64,000 nucleotides of DNA from the NCBI RefSeq assembly GCF_003703975.1, contig NZ_QTJY01000001.1, forward strand, positions 310,001 to 374,000, read 5' to 3'. Of this stretch, positions 55,101 through 62,600 are shown one piece after another (the first letter of the stretch is position 1; each line of letters starts with the position of its first letter). Made by a program: the position numbers and the translations under genes. The notes under the pieces are model-generated. The model did no database searches. It was not told the origin of the DNA and saw nothing but the letters and a program-made list of their open reading frames with translations. This stretch comes from Larkinella soli (GTDB lineage: Bacteria > Bacteroidota > Bacteroidia > Cytophagales > Spirosomataceae).

Positions 55101-55786
55101 GGAAACAGGTGATCCCTGAAAACGAAATGCCCGCCGTGTGACCCGTGGCTGAACATCGGGTGATGCCCGGCCAGAATGACCCGCCTGCCCCGGTTCCGTT
55201 CCAGGGCGTCATCCAGCAGGAGTAAAAAGGAAGAAAGGTCTTTGGCCTCGCAATCGGATTCCTCGCCCGGTTTGTCCCAGGGGTGGAGCCACCACTGGGT
55301 ATCGATCAGGATCAGGGTCAGACCGGGATTCAGGGAAACTTCCACCGGTCCCGGACACCCGCCTTTTGGAAAAAACACGTCGTCCCGGCGCAGCACGGTG
55401 CTGACGAAACGTTCCTGATTTTTGATTCGCTGCCAGCCCAGACGGCCCCCTTTGTGCCAGTCATGGTTTCCGGGTATCATAAACGCCCGACCGGGAAATC
55501 TTTCCAGCAGCGAAAGCTGTTCCCGAAGCCGTCCCTCAGCTTCATCCCGACCGATTTCGGCGGAATCGGGCAATCCACTTTCATAGACGTTATCGCCGAG
55601 GAAAATCAGGCTGCTGTTCCGGCCGGCACGGCTTAGCTGGGTCTGAAGTGTTTTGAGAATCGGGTCATCCTTCGGACGAGGTTCACCGGCATCGCCCAGC
55701 AGGAAGACGGTATAGCCGCCGGTCTGGGCAACCCCCCAGGCAGGGAGGAGGATCAGCAGGAATAGAAAGCTGTAGAGGTGTTTCAT
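52151..55786 (-). CDS. secreted metallophosphoesterase / kinase-like / Omp85 barrel fusion
   Basis: A 1,211-residue exported protein. Signal peptide (to about AVAQ, residue 21); a calcineurin-like phosphoesterase (about 25-350) with LLGDAG, LGDNVYESG, PGNHDWH, AGHHPMFSHG and NGHDHN metal ligands; a middle region (about 400-860) with KLLEKLADDNDN, FLGDWDRHDDQW and PRDRDQAF, which recall the catalytic and metal loops of HipA/FAM20/CotH-type kinases; and a C-terminal Omp85/surface-antigen barrel (about 880-1211) ending in Phe. So a phosphatase and a possible kinase domain hang on one outer-membrane barrel. It is last in an operon behind the propeller lipoprotein and the HD-PycTM gene. Confidence 0.82.
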   Translation of the reverse strand: MKHLYSFLFLLILLPAWGVAQTGGYTVFLLGDAGEPRPKDDPILKTLQTQLSRAGRNSSLIFLGDNVYESGLPDSAEIGRDEAEGRLREQLSLLERFPGRAFMIPGNHDWHKGGRLGWQRIKNQERFVSTVLRRDDVFFPKGGCPGPVEVSLNPGLTLILIDTQWWLHPWDKPGEESDCEAKDLSSFLLLLDDALERNRGRRVILAGHHPMFSHGSHGGHFVFRDHLFPLINKIDWLYFPLPVVGSIYPLYRSWIGSIQDIPNPKYKLLRNGIVALLKKNRNVLYVNGHDHNEQLILQDSTYYLTSGSGSKSTPVKKGRNSLFASREKGFARLDVCENGTVKISFITADESREEGRILDSLTIRLPANPPTDGRVGGTGPTRTVVPSRKYTAGSFHRFLLGDNYREVWESPVEVPVLNLRQQAGGLKPLQRGGGMQTLSLRLEGKDGHEYVLRSVEKYAENAIPMVLRSRFVGDIVQDQISASHPFAALAVPKLAEAAGIYHTNPMLVIVPDDSLLGPYRRVFANTLALFEERVDGDYRTSTSFGGTRKIYSTSKLLEKLADDNDNRVDQQAVLKARLFDLFLGDWDRHDDQWRWAGYKAGSGQVFRPVPRDRDQAFFVNEGLIPRIASRKWAMPKIQGFDYTIRDVPGLSFNARYFDRSFLTEPDRNDWLKTADSLKASLTDASIDEALRQLPSPAYEQTAATIKSRLQRRRTDLGRYADELYRFLARNVDVTGSDKAERFLVDRKPGGLTEVSVFKLKKDGDPGKRMYRRVFDPAETREVRLYGLSGNDEFLIGGRSERGSLIRIIGGIGEDRITDSSRVDGGRRTIIYDTRNTRVTPGPETRLRLSDRPDVNSYNRKAFRYDVVFPQVSVQYNPDDGLFLGGGVLYRKQGFRKEPYAQQHRFIVNHAFATSAYNFRYDGIFTDVLGKTDLRLNADLKAPNFVYNFFGLGNETVFDKRRGINYYRTRFENFALSALLQHQLGPARFFAGPALESIEVEENPRRFIGEYVTGLPEGPDLFRRRWYAGLRAGFEVDSRDSQVLPTKGLHWDTELVAYDGITALSRNLTRLQSDLSFYVSFRLPALLTFATRFGGGANFTNFEFFQANTLGGLSNLRGFRRTRFAGKSALYNNTELRLKVATIRTYLFPAYLGLLGFNDVGRVWVDGDGSRRWHQGFGGGIWLAPYSQAVVSLLYAVSEEDRIPMLRVGFLF

Positions 55787-55824
55787 CGCAGGAAGAAAGC
55801 CAACAGCCGTTTGAGAAAAAAGCG

Positions 55825-56643
55825 TCAGGGTTGTTTCGCGAACGAGAGGATGTAGCCCGCCTGACCATCTCCTTCGCTGGCGATATACAGTGTACCGTCC
55901 GGGGCGAAACAGATGCCTTCCGGTTGCCGGAATAGCTTCGAATCGAGCGTCGCCTTCGCGGTGATGGCGCCTTTCCTGTTCATCACAAGCAGCAAACGTT
56001 CATTGGCACTGAGAAAGTAAAAGTCGCCGGTTTTCGGGTGAACCGCAATCCCGGAGGGCCGGAACTTTGCTGCGTCCACGCCGGCCTGCTTCAACACATC
56101 CCCCTTGATGGTCAAGCCGTTCCAGAACACCTTCGTAGCCAGGTCATACATATAGACCACTTTCTGGTCTTTGCGGATGCCTTCCTTGACGGCCAGCAGC
56201 AGGCGTTTCGTCTGCGGGTCATAGCCAAGTCCTTCCACCTCGATTTTGCCGGGCACGCCCGTGGGAATCCGGGCGATTTCCTTGGAAAAAGGCTTGAAAC
56301 GAAACAGGTCGCCGTTGCTTTTCAGGGCAAAAATATCCTCCCCGACCAGTTCGACCCCCTCATAATCGCCGTAACCTCCGAACACCGAGGAGTCGGTCAC
56401 CTGCTCCTTCTGGAGGTCGAAAACGTAGGCGACGGCCTTTTCGTCCTGCACACACAGCAACTGGTTCTCTTTAAAGTAACTGAGCCCGGAAATCTCTTCG
56501 AGGTCGGGGGGCAGGGCATACCGCTTAACGGGCTGGCTCAGATTGTAGCCGAGCGTCAGGCTCTCCTCCTTTTTTTCACTTCCGCCACCACAGGCCGTCA
56601 GCAGCCCGGCCAGCACCGGAAACACCAATAAGTTCTTCTTCAT
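55825..56643 (-). CDS. SdiA-regulated-type beta-propeller lipoprotein
   Basis: A 272-residue lipoprotein with lipobox LLTAC and a Gly-rich linker. The mature part has repeated propeller units: LEEISGLSYF, YEGVELVGEDIFAL, EVEGLGYDPQTKRLLLAV, PSGIAVHPKTGDFYFLS, PEGICFAPDGTLYIASEG, as in the SdiA-regulated/phytase-like family. Such domains can bind calcium or act as phosphatases; no catalytic set is certain here. Its ATG overlaps the stop of the HD-PycTM gene (ATGA), so translation is coupled, and it is followed 38 bp later by the phosphoesterase-Omp85 gene. Confidence 0.82.
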   Translation of the reverse strand: MKKNLLVFPVLAGLLTACGGGSEKKEESLTLGYNLSQPVKRYALPPDLEEISGLSYFKENQLLCVQDEKAVAYVFDLQKEQVTDSSVFGGYGDYEGVELVGEDIFALKSNGDLFRFKPFSKEIARIPTGVPGKIEVEGLGYDPQTKRLLLAVKEGIRKDQKVVYMYDLATKVFWNGLTIKGDVLKQAGVDAAKFRPSGIAVHPKTGDFYFLSANERLLLVMNRKGAITAKATLDSKLFRQPEGICFAPDGTLYIASEGDGQAGYILSFAKQP

Positions 56644-57845
56644 TTGACGGGAAAGAAATAGGCCGCAATGCCGAAAGCCAGCACCGAAGCCGCAAATCCG
56701 AACATGAAGGTAGTATATGCGATTCGAAGTAACTTGTATTTTTTACCGAGAACTTTCCCAAGGTAATAAATATCCCGGGTCATGCTGCTGTACAGAAAAT
56801 CGGCATCTTTCATCATTTCGTTCATTCCCCACTCATAATCAGCCAGTTTCATTTTGTGAAAATTGCCGAAAAACAAGAGGTTGGCCCGTTTCTGATAAAT
56901 ATCCTCCTTGGCAAACATCCCGCTGGTCACGTTCGGGCGGGTCGCCAGAATGGCAAAGATGGTGGCCAGCAGGCAGCTGAGGGTAAGCATGACGGTCGGG
57001 ATGACCAGCTGAGGCCATTCTTCCAGTTTCCGGATGAGGATACTGACGATCACGGAAATGATGATGGTGTTGACCGAGATCATGATGTTGGCCTTGTTAT
57101 CGGCCATAGCCGAGAGCTGAAAATGATTCTGGGAGGTTACCCGAAACATGGTCTCGATTCCCCGGTCGGGGCGTTTCAGCTTTTTGCCTTCCGCCTTCGG
57201 AGCGGCCTCCACCTGGGCCGCTTCGGCCGTTTCCCGGGCCTCCTCCGTTTCAAGTTCGGTCATCCTTTTCCGGACTTTTTCAAGATTCTTTTCTTTAAGG
57301 GGAGTCAGCACGGTTTTCCCGTAATCGGTGAAATAGTGGTGGTTTTCCATCATCCGCAGCGTCGAGGCCGTCCACTTTTTCTTATTGAGTTTACCAATGA
57401 GGCTTTTGATTTCCTGCCGCATCAGTTCCGAGCGTTCGAAAAACTGGGGAGTACTCAGGTGGAACAGGTCCGCGTCACAAACCACCTCCGCCGTTTTCGA
57501 TTCGGGAGCCTGGGGAAGGCGGGTCGCCAGAATGCAGGCCATGATCTCCTGAATGCGGGCGTCTCCCAATGGTAATTTTTCGAGAAAAGGCCGGGCCAGC
57601 CTGACGCTCGACTCCTCGTGTTTCTCACAACCGCTGGCGTAGCCAATGTCGTGCAGCCATGCCGCCATCACGGCATTCTCGAGTTCTTCTTCCGTCAGGC
57701 CGGTCCGTTCTCCAATCAGTCGGGCGGCCTCCACGACGCTTCGCGTGTGGGTCAGATCGTGATAGACGAAGATGTCCGGGAGGTTCCGAAGCAACGATTC
57801 GGCAAACTCCTGCGTACGGTCTACTAAGTTTATGTCGGTGAGCAT
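56640..57845 (-). CDS. HD-domain protein fused to Pycsar effector (PycTM, DUF5706) membrane domain
   Basis: A 401-residue protein. Residues about 10-190 form an HD phosphohydrolase: His33 (HTRSV), His65-Asp66 (WLHDIGY), and Asp124/Asp126 (CDADLFHL). A charged linker (about 190-228) follows. Residues about 229-400 form the PycTM domain with FQLSAMADNKANIMISVNT and three hydrophobic helices (about 256-272, 279-301, 373-397), the membrane effector of Pycsar anti-phage systems. The HD part may cut a cyclic nucleotide or a nucleotide signal and control the effector (inference). It heads a three-gene operon and is adjacent to a class III cyclase gene. Confidence 0.85.
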   Translation of the reverse strand: MLTDINLVDRTQEFAESLLRNLPDIFVYHDLTHTRSVVEAARLIGERTGLTEEELENAVMAAWLHDIGYASGCEKHEESSVRLARPFLEKLPLGDARIQEIMACILATRLPQAPESKTAEVVCDADLFHLSTPQFFERSELMRQEIKSLIGKLNKKKWTASTLRMMENHHYFTDYGKTVLTPLKEKNLEKVRKRMTELETEEARETAEAAQVEAAPKAEGKKLKRPDRGIETMFRVTSQNHFQLSAMADNKANIMISVNTIIISVIVSILIRKLEEWPQLVIPTVMLTLSCLLATIFAILATRPNVTSGMFAKEDIYQKRANLLFFGNFHKMKLADYEWGMNEMMKDADFLYSSMTRDIYYLGKVLGKKYKLLRIAYTTFMFGFAASVLAFGIAAYFFPVK

Positions 57846-58037
57846 TTTGTATCCTTCTGAAAGTCTTCTTTCTGTTTTCCAAACCGCCTGGGGAAAGATA
57901 GTGTATATCCCTCAGAATCACCAAAAATCATTGGGGGTCAACGACGGTTTATAGGACTATTTCGATGATTCACGTAGGTAATCCGATGATTCACGGACAA
58001 ATGAAATAATTTCAATTATCTGGTAAACCCTGTTGAC

Positions 58038-58045
58038 TATATTTG
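58038..58045 (+). promoter_or_regulatory. TAnnTTTG promoter-like box before DUF5686 gene
   Basis: TATATTTG fits the -7 consensus and lies 38 nt before the ATG at 58084. A -33 TTTG is not evident. It argues against the upstream TTG at 58033 as translation start. Confidence 0.4.
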
Positions 58046-58083
58046 TGTTAAAAGGGAGCCTCCTTTTTCCACCGCACAATGGC

Positions 58084-60615
58084 ATGAATTGTAATTTACG
58101 TAGGTTAACAACTATTTTTTGGCTCGGGTTCTTTGCTCTGCTTCACCCGGTGCTGGCCCAGACGAAATTCGTCATTTCGGGCCGGATTACCGACGCAGCC
58201 ACCGGCGAAGGCATCCCGTTTGCCAATGTGGCGGTGAAGGGAACAACTACGGGAACTACGTCCGATGCGGACGGCAGATATAAGCTGGAAGCCGCCCGAA
58301 TCGGCGACTCCCTGCTGGTTTCCAGCCTGGGTTACCAAAATCGGGCTTTCCGGCTCATCGCCATTACGGTTCAGACCGTCGATGCGGCCCTGACTCCGGC
58401 CGCTACCCGACTTCAGGAAGTGAAAATCTACGCCAAAGGGGGTGACCCTGCCTACCGCATCATCCGGGAAGTGATCCGCCGACGCGACCGCTTCGACCCC
58501 GACCAGTTGACTGCCTTTCAATACGAAAGTTACTCGAAAGTAGAAGCGTACGTCAACAATTTTGCTGAAAAACGCAAAAACGGCCGCAAACCGGGGCCGG
58601 TCGGACGGCTGCTTTCCCGCCTTCCGGCCATGACCGACGACTCCGGGAAACCGGCCGTGCCGGTTTGGGTGTCGGAAACCTTCTCGGAATACTACCAGCG
58701 TTCGAATCCCGACAAAACGAAGGAGCGAATCCTGAAAAGCCGGGCCTCCGGTGTCGGGATATCAGACGGCGGGGTGGCGGCCCAGTTTACCGGGGCCTCA
58801 TTTCAGCAATATAATTTTTACCGCAATTACGTCAACCTGGTCCGGAAAGACCTTCCCTCTCCCATCGGCCAATCCTGGCAGACGATGTACAATTTTCACC
58901 TGGCGGATACGGTGACGGTCGGTGAGTTTGTCTGCTACCAGATTGATTATGAACCTAAACGGCAGGCGGATCTGGCTTTTAACGGTACCGTCTGGATCGA
59001 CACTACCAGCTACGGGCTGGCCCAGATCGACGCCCGGATCGACCGGAGGGCCAACATCAATTTCGTAGACGAAATCCGGATCGAGCAGGAATGGGAATCC
59101 GTGGAAGGAACCGCCGGCGGCAATACCGCCCGCCTGCCGGTCCTGACCCAGATTCTGATCGATACCGACGAGCCGACCCCCAATGCGCCGGGGGCCCTGA
59201 TCCGGTTTTACGTAGCCGCCCGCAACCTGAAGGTCAACCATCCGATGGACGCCAAATTTTACGAACCGGGCATCGAGTTGTCGGAGAATTATAAAGAACG
59301 GTCTTCCTCCTACTGGGAAACCGTTCGGCCGGAGAGCCTTTCGGCCGATGAACTCCGGGCCTTCGAAGTGGTCGATTCGGTCCGGAACGTGCCGTTCATG
59401 AAGGTGCTTGGACGGGTCGTGGACCTGACGGTCAACGGTTATCTGCCCATCGGGAAAATTCACATCGACGAGGGACCGCTGCTGAACAGCTACGCCTTCA
59501 ACAACATCGAAGGCCACCGGCTGCGGTTCGGGTTGCGTACCAATGCCGGTTTCAGCCGGCGCTGGATCCTGGGCGGGTATGCCGCCTACGGCACCCGCGA
59601 TCAGCAGATGAAATACGGTCTCAATCTGGATTACGTCATCAGCAAAAAGCCCTGGACGGTCTTCGGCCTCCAGCACAGCTACGATCTGGAACGCCTTGGC
59701 GTATCTTCGGAAAACATCGGCGGAAATACGCTTTTTGCGGCCTATACCCGCTTCGGAGTGTATCGCAGGGCCTTCATGCAGGAGAACAATTACGCCTATT
59801 TCCGGCGGGAAATGGGAAAAGGATTCACCCAGACCATCGCCCTCCGGAACAGGACCTTCGAGCCTCTGTTTCCGTTTGCCTACCGGGTTCAGGAAGCCAA
59901 CGACCAGACCACCAGCAGCCATTACCGAACGACCGAACTGGTGTTCGAAACCCGGTTTGCCCCCGGCGAACTCATGATCCAGAATGATAACGAACGTTTC
60001 AGTGTCGAGGGCAGCAACAACCCGGTCATTACGTTTCGGTATAACCTGGGTCTGCGGAACGTTCTTCATAGTGACTTTTCCTACCACCGGTTTTCGCTCA
60101 ACCTTCGGCACACGTTCCGGGTGGGCGTTCTGGGACGGACCCGCTACAATCTGAACCTCGGTTATGTCCCTTCCACGATCCCCTATCCCCTGCTGAATAT
60201 TCCGCTGGGGAACGAGACGTTGTTCCGGGTGGAGAATGCCTATAACCTGATGAATTTCTTCGAGTTCGTCTCCGATAAATACGCCGGGGTGATGGCCGAA
60301 CACAATTTCGAGGGCCTGCTTTTCAACCGGATTCCGGCCATCCGTCGTCTCAAATGGCGCTTTTTTGTTACCGGAAGCGTGCTGGTCGGGGATGTCAGTG
60401 TGGCCAATACGGCCCTGATTCCTTCCGTCGATGAGCAGGGAAGGCCGGTTCTCGGGTTTCAGTCGCTGAACCGGGTGCCGTATGTGGAGGTCGGCTATGG
60501 GATCGAGAACATCTTCAAAGTGCTGCGGATCGACGCCATCCACCGGCTAACTTACCGCAACAACCCGAACATCGCTACGTTCGGAATTAAATTTTCCGCC
60601 TGGGTCAATCTGTAA
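58084..60615 (+). CDS. DUF5686 outer-membrane protein with CarboxypepD-regulatory-like domain
   Basis: An 843-residue exported protein. Signal peptide (to about PVLAQ), a CarboxypepD_reg-like beta sandwich (about 28-110: SGRITDAATGEGIPFANVAVKGTT), a central soluble region (DPAYRIIREVIRRRD; FSEYYQR), and a C-terminal beta-barrel region typical of DUF5686, ending in WVNL. The family is widespread in Bacteroidota and is thought to be in the outer membrane; no function is established. Divergent from the HD-PycTM operon. ATG at 58084 is preferred over a TTG 51 nt upstream. Confidence 0.85.
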   Translation: MNCNLRRLTTIFWLGFFALLHPVLAQTKFVISGRITDAATGEGIPFANVAVKGTTTGTTSDADGRYKLEAARIGDSLLVSSLGYQNRAFRLIAITVQTVDAALTPAATRLQEVKIYAKGGDPAYRIIREVIRRRDRFDPDQLTAFQYESYSKVEAYVNNFAEKRKNGRKPGPVGRLLSRLPAMTDDSGKPAVPVWVSETFSEYYQRSNPDKTKERILKSRASGVGISDGGVAAQFTGASFQQYNFYRNYVNLVRKDLPSPIGQSWQTMYNFHLADTVTVGEFVCYQIDYEPKRQADLAFNGTVWIDTTSYGLAQIDARIDRRANINFVDEIRIEQEWESVEGTAGGNTARLPVLTQILIDTDEPTPNAPGALIRFYVAARNLKVNHPMDAKFYEPGIELSENYKERSSSYWETVRPESLSADELRAFEVVDSVRNVPFMKVLGRVVDLTVNGYLPIGKIHIDEGPLLNSYAFNNIEGHRLRFGLRTNAGFSRRWILGGYAAYGTRDQQMKYGLNLDYVISKKPWTVFGLQHSYDLERLGVSSENIGGNTLFAAYTRFGVYRRAFMQENNYAYFRREMGKGFTQTIALRNRTFEPLFPFAYRVQEANDQTTSSHYRTTELVFETRFAPGELMIQNDNERFSVEGSNNPVITFRYNLGLRNVLHSDFSYHRFSLNLRHTFRVGVLGRTRYNLNLGYVPSTIPYPLLNIPLGNETLFRVENAYNLMNFFEFVSDKYAGVMAEHNFEGLLFNRIPAIRRLKWRFFVTGSVLVGDVSVANTALIPSVDEQGRPVLGFQSLNRVPYVEVGYGIENIFKVLRIDAIHRLTYRNNPNIATFGIKFSAWVNL

Positions 60616-60641
60616 AAAAGCCACGGGCCGAAACCCGTGGC
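60614..60641 (-). terminator. terminator of the FKBP gene (reverse strand)
   Basis: GCCACGGG (60620-60627) pairs with CCCGTGGC (60634-60641); on the reverse strand a run of six T follows. It overlaps the stop of the DUF5686 gene on the other strand. Confidence 0.8.
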
Positions 60642-60648
60642 CCGATTC

Positions 60649-61098
60649 CTATACGATCAGTTGGGACGGGTTGATCCCCACCAGTTCAATTTCAAAAATC
60701 AACTCCTCCCCCGCCAGCGGATGATTGGCGTCGAGGGTGACCGAGGTATCGGTGACATTCCGGACAATGACCGGCACCACGCGCGGATTTCCGTCCTGGT
60801 GCATATTCAGCGTCGTTCCGATTTCCAGATCGATGTCGTCCGGAATCAGGGAACGATCGAATTCAAAGACCATATCGTCGCTGGCCGGGCCGTAAGCGTC
60901 TTCAACGGGAATCTGGACCGTTTTCGTTTCACCGACAGCCATACCCTTCACTCCTTCGTCGAAGCCTTTGATGACCATTCCGCTTCCAACCTGGAACTGC
61001 AACGGGTCGCGTCCGGACGAAGAATCGAAAACCGTCCCATTCGTTAATCTGCCGGTATAGTGCACCTGCACCGTATCCCCAGCTTTTGCCTGTGCCAT
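60649..61098 (-). CDS. SlyD-like FKBP-type peptidyl-prolyl isomerase
   Basis: A 149-residue cytoplasmic prolyl isomerase. AKAGDTVQVHYTGRLTNGTVFDSS and GMVIKGFDEGVKGM belong to the FKBP fold; VEDAYGPAS followed by an inserted-flap domain (to about residue 130) and DANHPLAGEELIFEIELV are the SlyD signature. It lacks the metal-binding His-rich tail of E. coli SlyD. Probable folding helper. Monocistronic, with its own terminator. Confidence 0.93.
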   Translation of the reverse strand: MAQAKAGDTVQVHYTGRLTNGTVFDSSSGRDPLQFQVGSGMVIKGFDEGVKGMAVGETKTVQIPVEDAYGPASDDMVFEFDRSLIPDDIDLEIGTTLNMHQDGNPRVVPVIVRNVTDTSVTLDANHPLAGEELIFEIELVGINPSQLIV

Positions 61099-61281
61099 AA
61101 TAATTCAATTGTTTTCCAACAAAACTATCGAAACCGGTGGGAAGTCACTGATCAACCCTCTTTTTTTTACCTATAAGTCCCCAATTTTCGCCTTCCCTTC
61201 CGATTTTTTACTTACCGGTTGCCCATTCGGTTTCCTTTTGTAGCTTTAATGGAGGTTATAAACCCCAATTACGACCCTCCC

Positions 61282-62544
61282 ATGCCCTCCCGTTATCAGG
61301 TTCTGTCCTTCCTGTTTTTTCTCTCCATCATCACCTATCTCGACCGGGTCTGCATTTCGGTAGTCGGCGTCCGGATGAAAAGCGATCTGGGCCTCTCCAA
61401 CGAGCAGTTCGGCTGGGTCCTTGGGGCGTTTGCCCTGGCCTATTCCCTTTTCGAAATCCCGACCGGAGCGCTGGGCGACCGGCTGGGCCCGCGCCGGGTT
61501 CTGACCCGGATCGTCCTCTGGTGGTCGGCGTTCACGGCCCTGACCGGGACGGCCTCCAGCTACGTCTATCTCCTGGTGGTGCGGTTTCTTTTCGGCGTGG
61601 GGGAAGCCGGGGCCTATCCGAATAGTTCGATCGTGATTTCCCGCTGGTTCCCGGCGGTGGAAACCGGGCGGGCCCAGGCCTTTATCTGGGCCGCCGGACG
61701 GTTAGGTGGCGCCCTTTCTCCGCTGATCGTAGTGCCGGTTTCGGTAGCTTTCGGCTGGCGGGCTTCCTTCCTGGTTATGGGCGCCATCGGAGTGGTTTGG
61801 GCCATCGCGTGGTATCTCTGGTTCCGGGATTTCCCCCATGAGCGGAAAGGAATACCGGCCGAAGAACTCCGGCTCATCGAAGCGGGACGGCGGTTCAAGG
61901 CCCACGAACACCACCTCCCGTGGCGGGCTATCCTGCACAACCGGAACCTGTGGGCGGTCATGCTGATGTTCCACTTTTTCATGTATGGCTCCTTCTTCTT
62001 TTCTTCCTGGCTCCCGACCTATTTGCAGGAGGGCCGGCAGTTTTCGGAACAGCAAATGAAGCTGTTTGCCACCCTGCCGTTTTTTCTGGGTGCCATCGGC
62101 TGTTTTACGGGGGGATTTGCCAGTGATTATCTCGCGAAAAAGCGGGGCCTTCGGTTCGGCCGCCGGATGGTCGGACTGGTCGGGATGGGGCTGTCGAGCG
62201 GGATTATGCTGACGGCCGCCCTCACCGCCGACAATCAGACGGCGGCCTACCTGCTCGCCGTCGGCATGGCTTTCAAGGACCTCACCCTGCCGGTGGCATT
62301 CGCCGTCTGCGTCGACATCGGGAAAAGCCGCGCCGGCACGGTGGCCGGCTCAATGAACATGGCCGGTCAGCTGGGAGCTTTTTTCCTGGCGGTTCTGTTC
62401 GGCAAAATTGTCGACGCAACGGGGGATTACAATATGCCTCTATATTTCATCTCCTTTCTTCTTCTGTGCAGCAGCCTGTTATGGCTCGCCATCGATCCCG
62501 AAAAAAGCATCGAGCAGGAGGTGGCGGAAAAGGTTGCCGTATAA
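61282..62544 (+). CDS. MFS transporter, anion:cation symporter (ACS) family
   Basis: A 420-residue inner-membrane transporter with 12 helices. FFLSIITYLDRVCIS, the loop GDRLGPRRVLT, and VRFLFGVGEAGAYPNSSIVISRWFP are typical of ACS-type carriers of organic anions such as hexuronates or glucarate. Substrate not readable. In-frame upstream starts (61219, 61249) exist; ATG at 61282 right before the first helix is preferred. Convergent with proS, which supplies a terminator at the end of this gene. Confidence 0.87.
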   Translation: MPSRYQVLSFLFFLSIITYLDRVCISVVGVRMKSDLGLSNEQFGWVLGAFALAYSLFEIPTGALGDRLGPRRVLTRIVLWWSAFTALTGTASSYVYLLVVRFLFGVGEAGAYPNSSIVISRWFPAVETGRAQAFIWAAGRLGGALSPLIVVPVSVAFGWRASFLVMGAIGVVWAIAWYLWFRDFPHERKGIPAEELRLIEAGRRFKAHEHHLPWRAILHNRNLWAVMLMFHFFMYGSFFFSSWLPTYLQEGRQFSEQQMKLFATLPFFLGAIGCFTGGFASDYLAKKRGLRFGRRMVGLVGMGLSSGIMLTAALTADNQTAAYLLAVGMAFKDLTLPVAFAVCVDIGKSRAGTVAGSMNMAGQLGAFFLAVLFGKIVDATGDYNMPLYFISFLLLCSSLLWLAIDPEKSIEQEVAEKVAV

Positions 62545-62578
62545 AAAAGCCGGGACGAAGCGAACCTTCGAACCCGGC
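62542..62578 (-). terminator. terminator of proS (reverse strand)
   Basis: GCCGGG (62549-62554) pairs with CCCGGC (62573-62578) with an inner CGAAG/CTTCG stem; a T run follows on the reverse strand and overlaps the MFS stop codon. Confidence 0.8.
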
Positions 62579-62600
62579 GGAAATCCATGTATGAAAATCT

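Noticed and set aside
58798-60543. 581-codon reverse-strand open frame opposite the DUF5686 gene
   Set aside because: Antisense shadow with no motif; the forward gene has a signal peptide and known domains.
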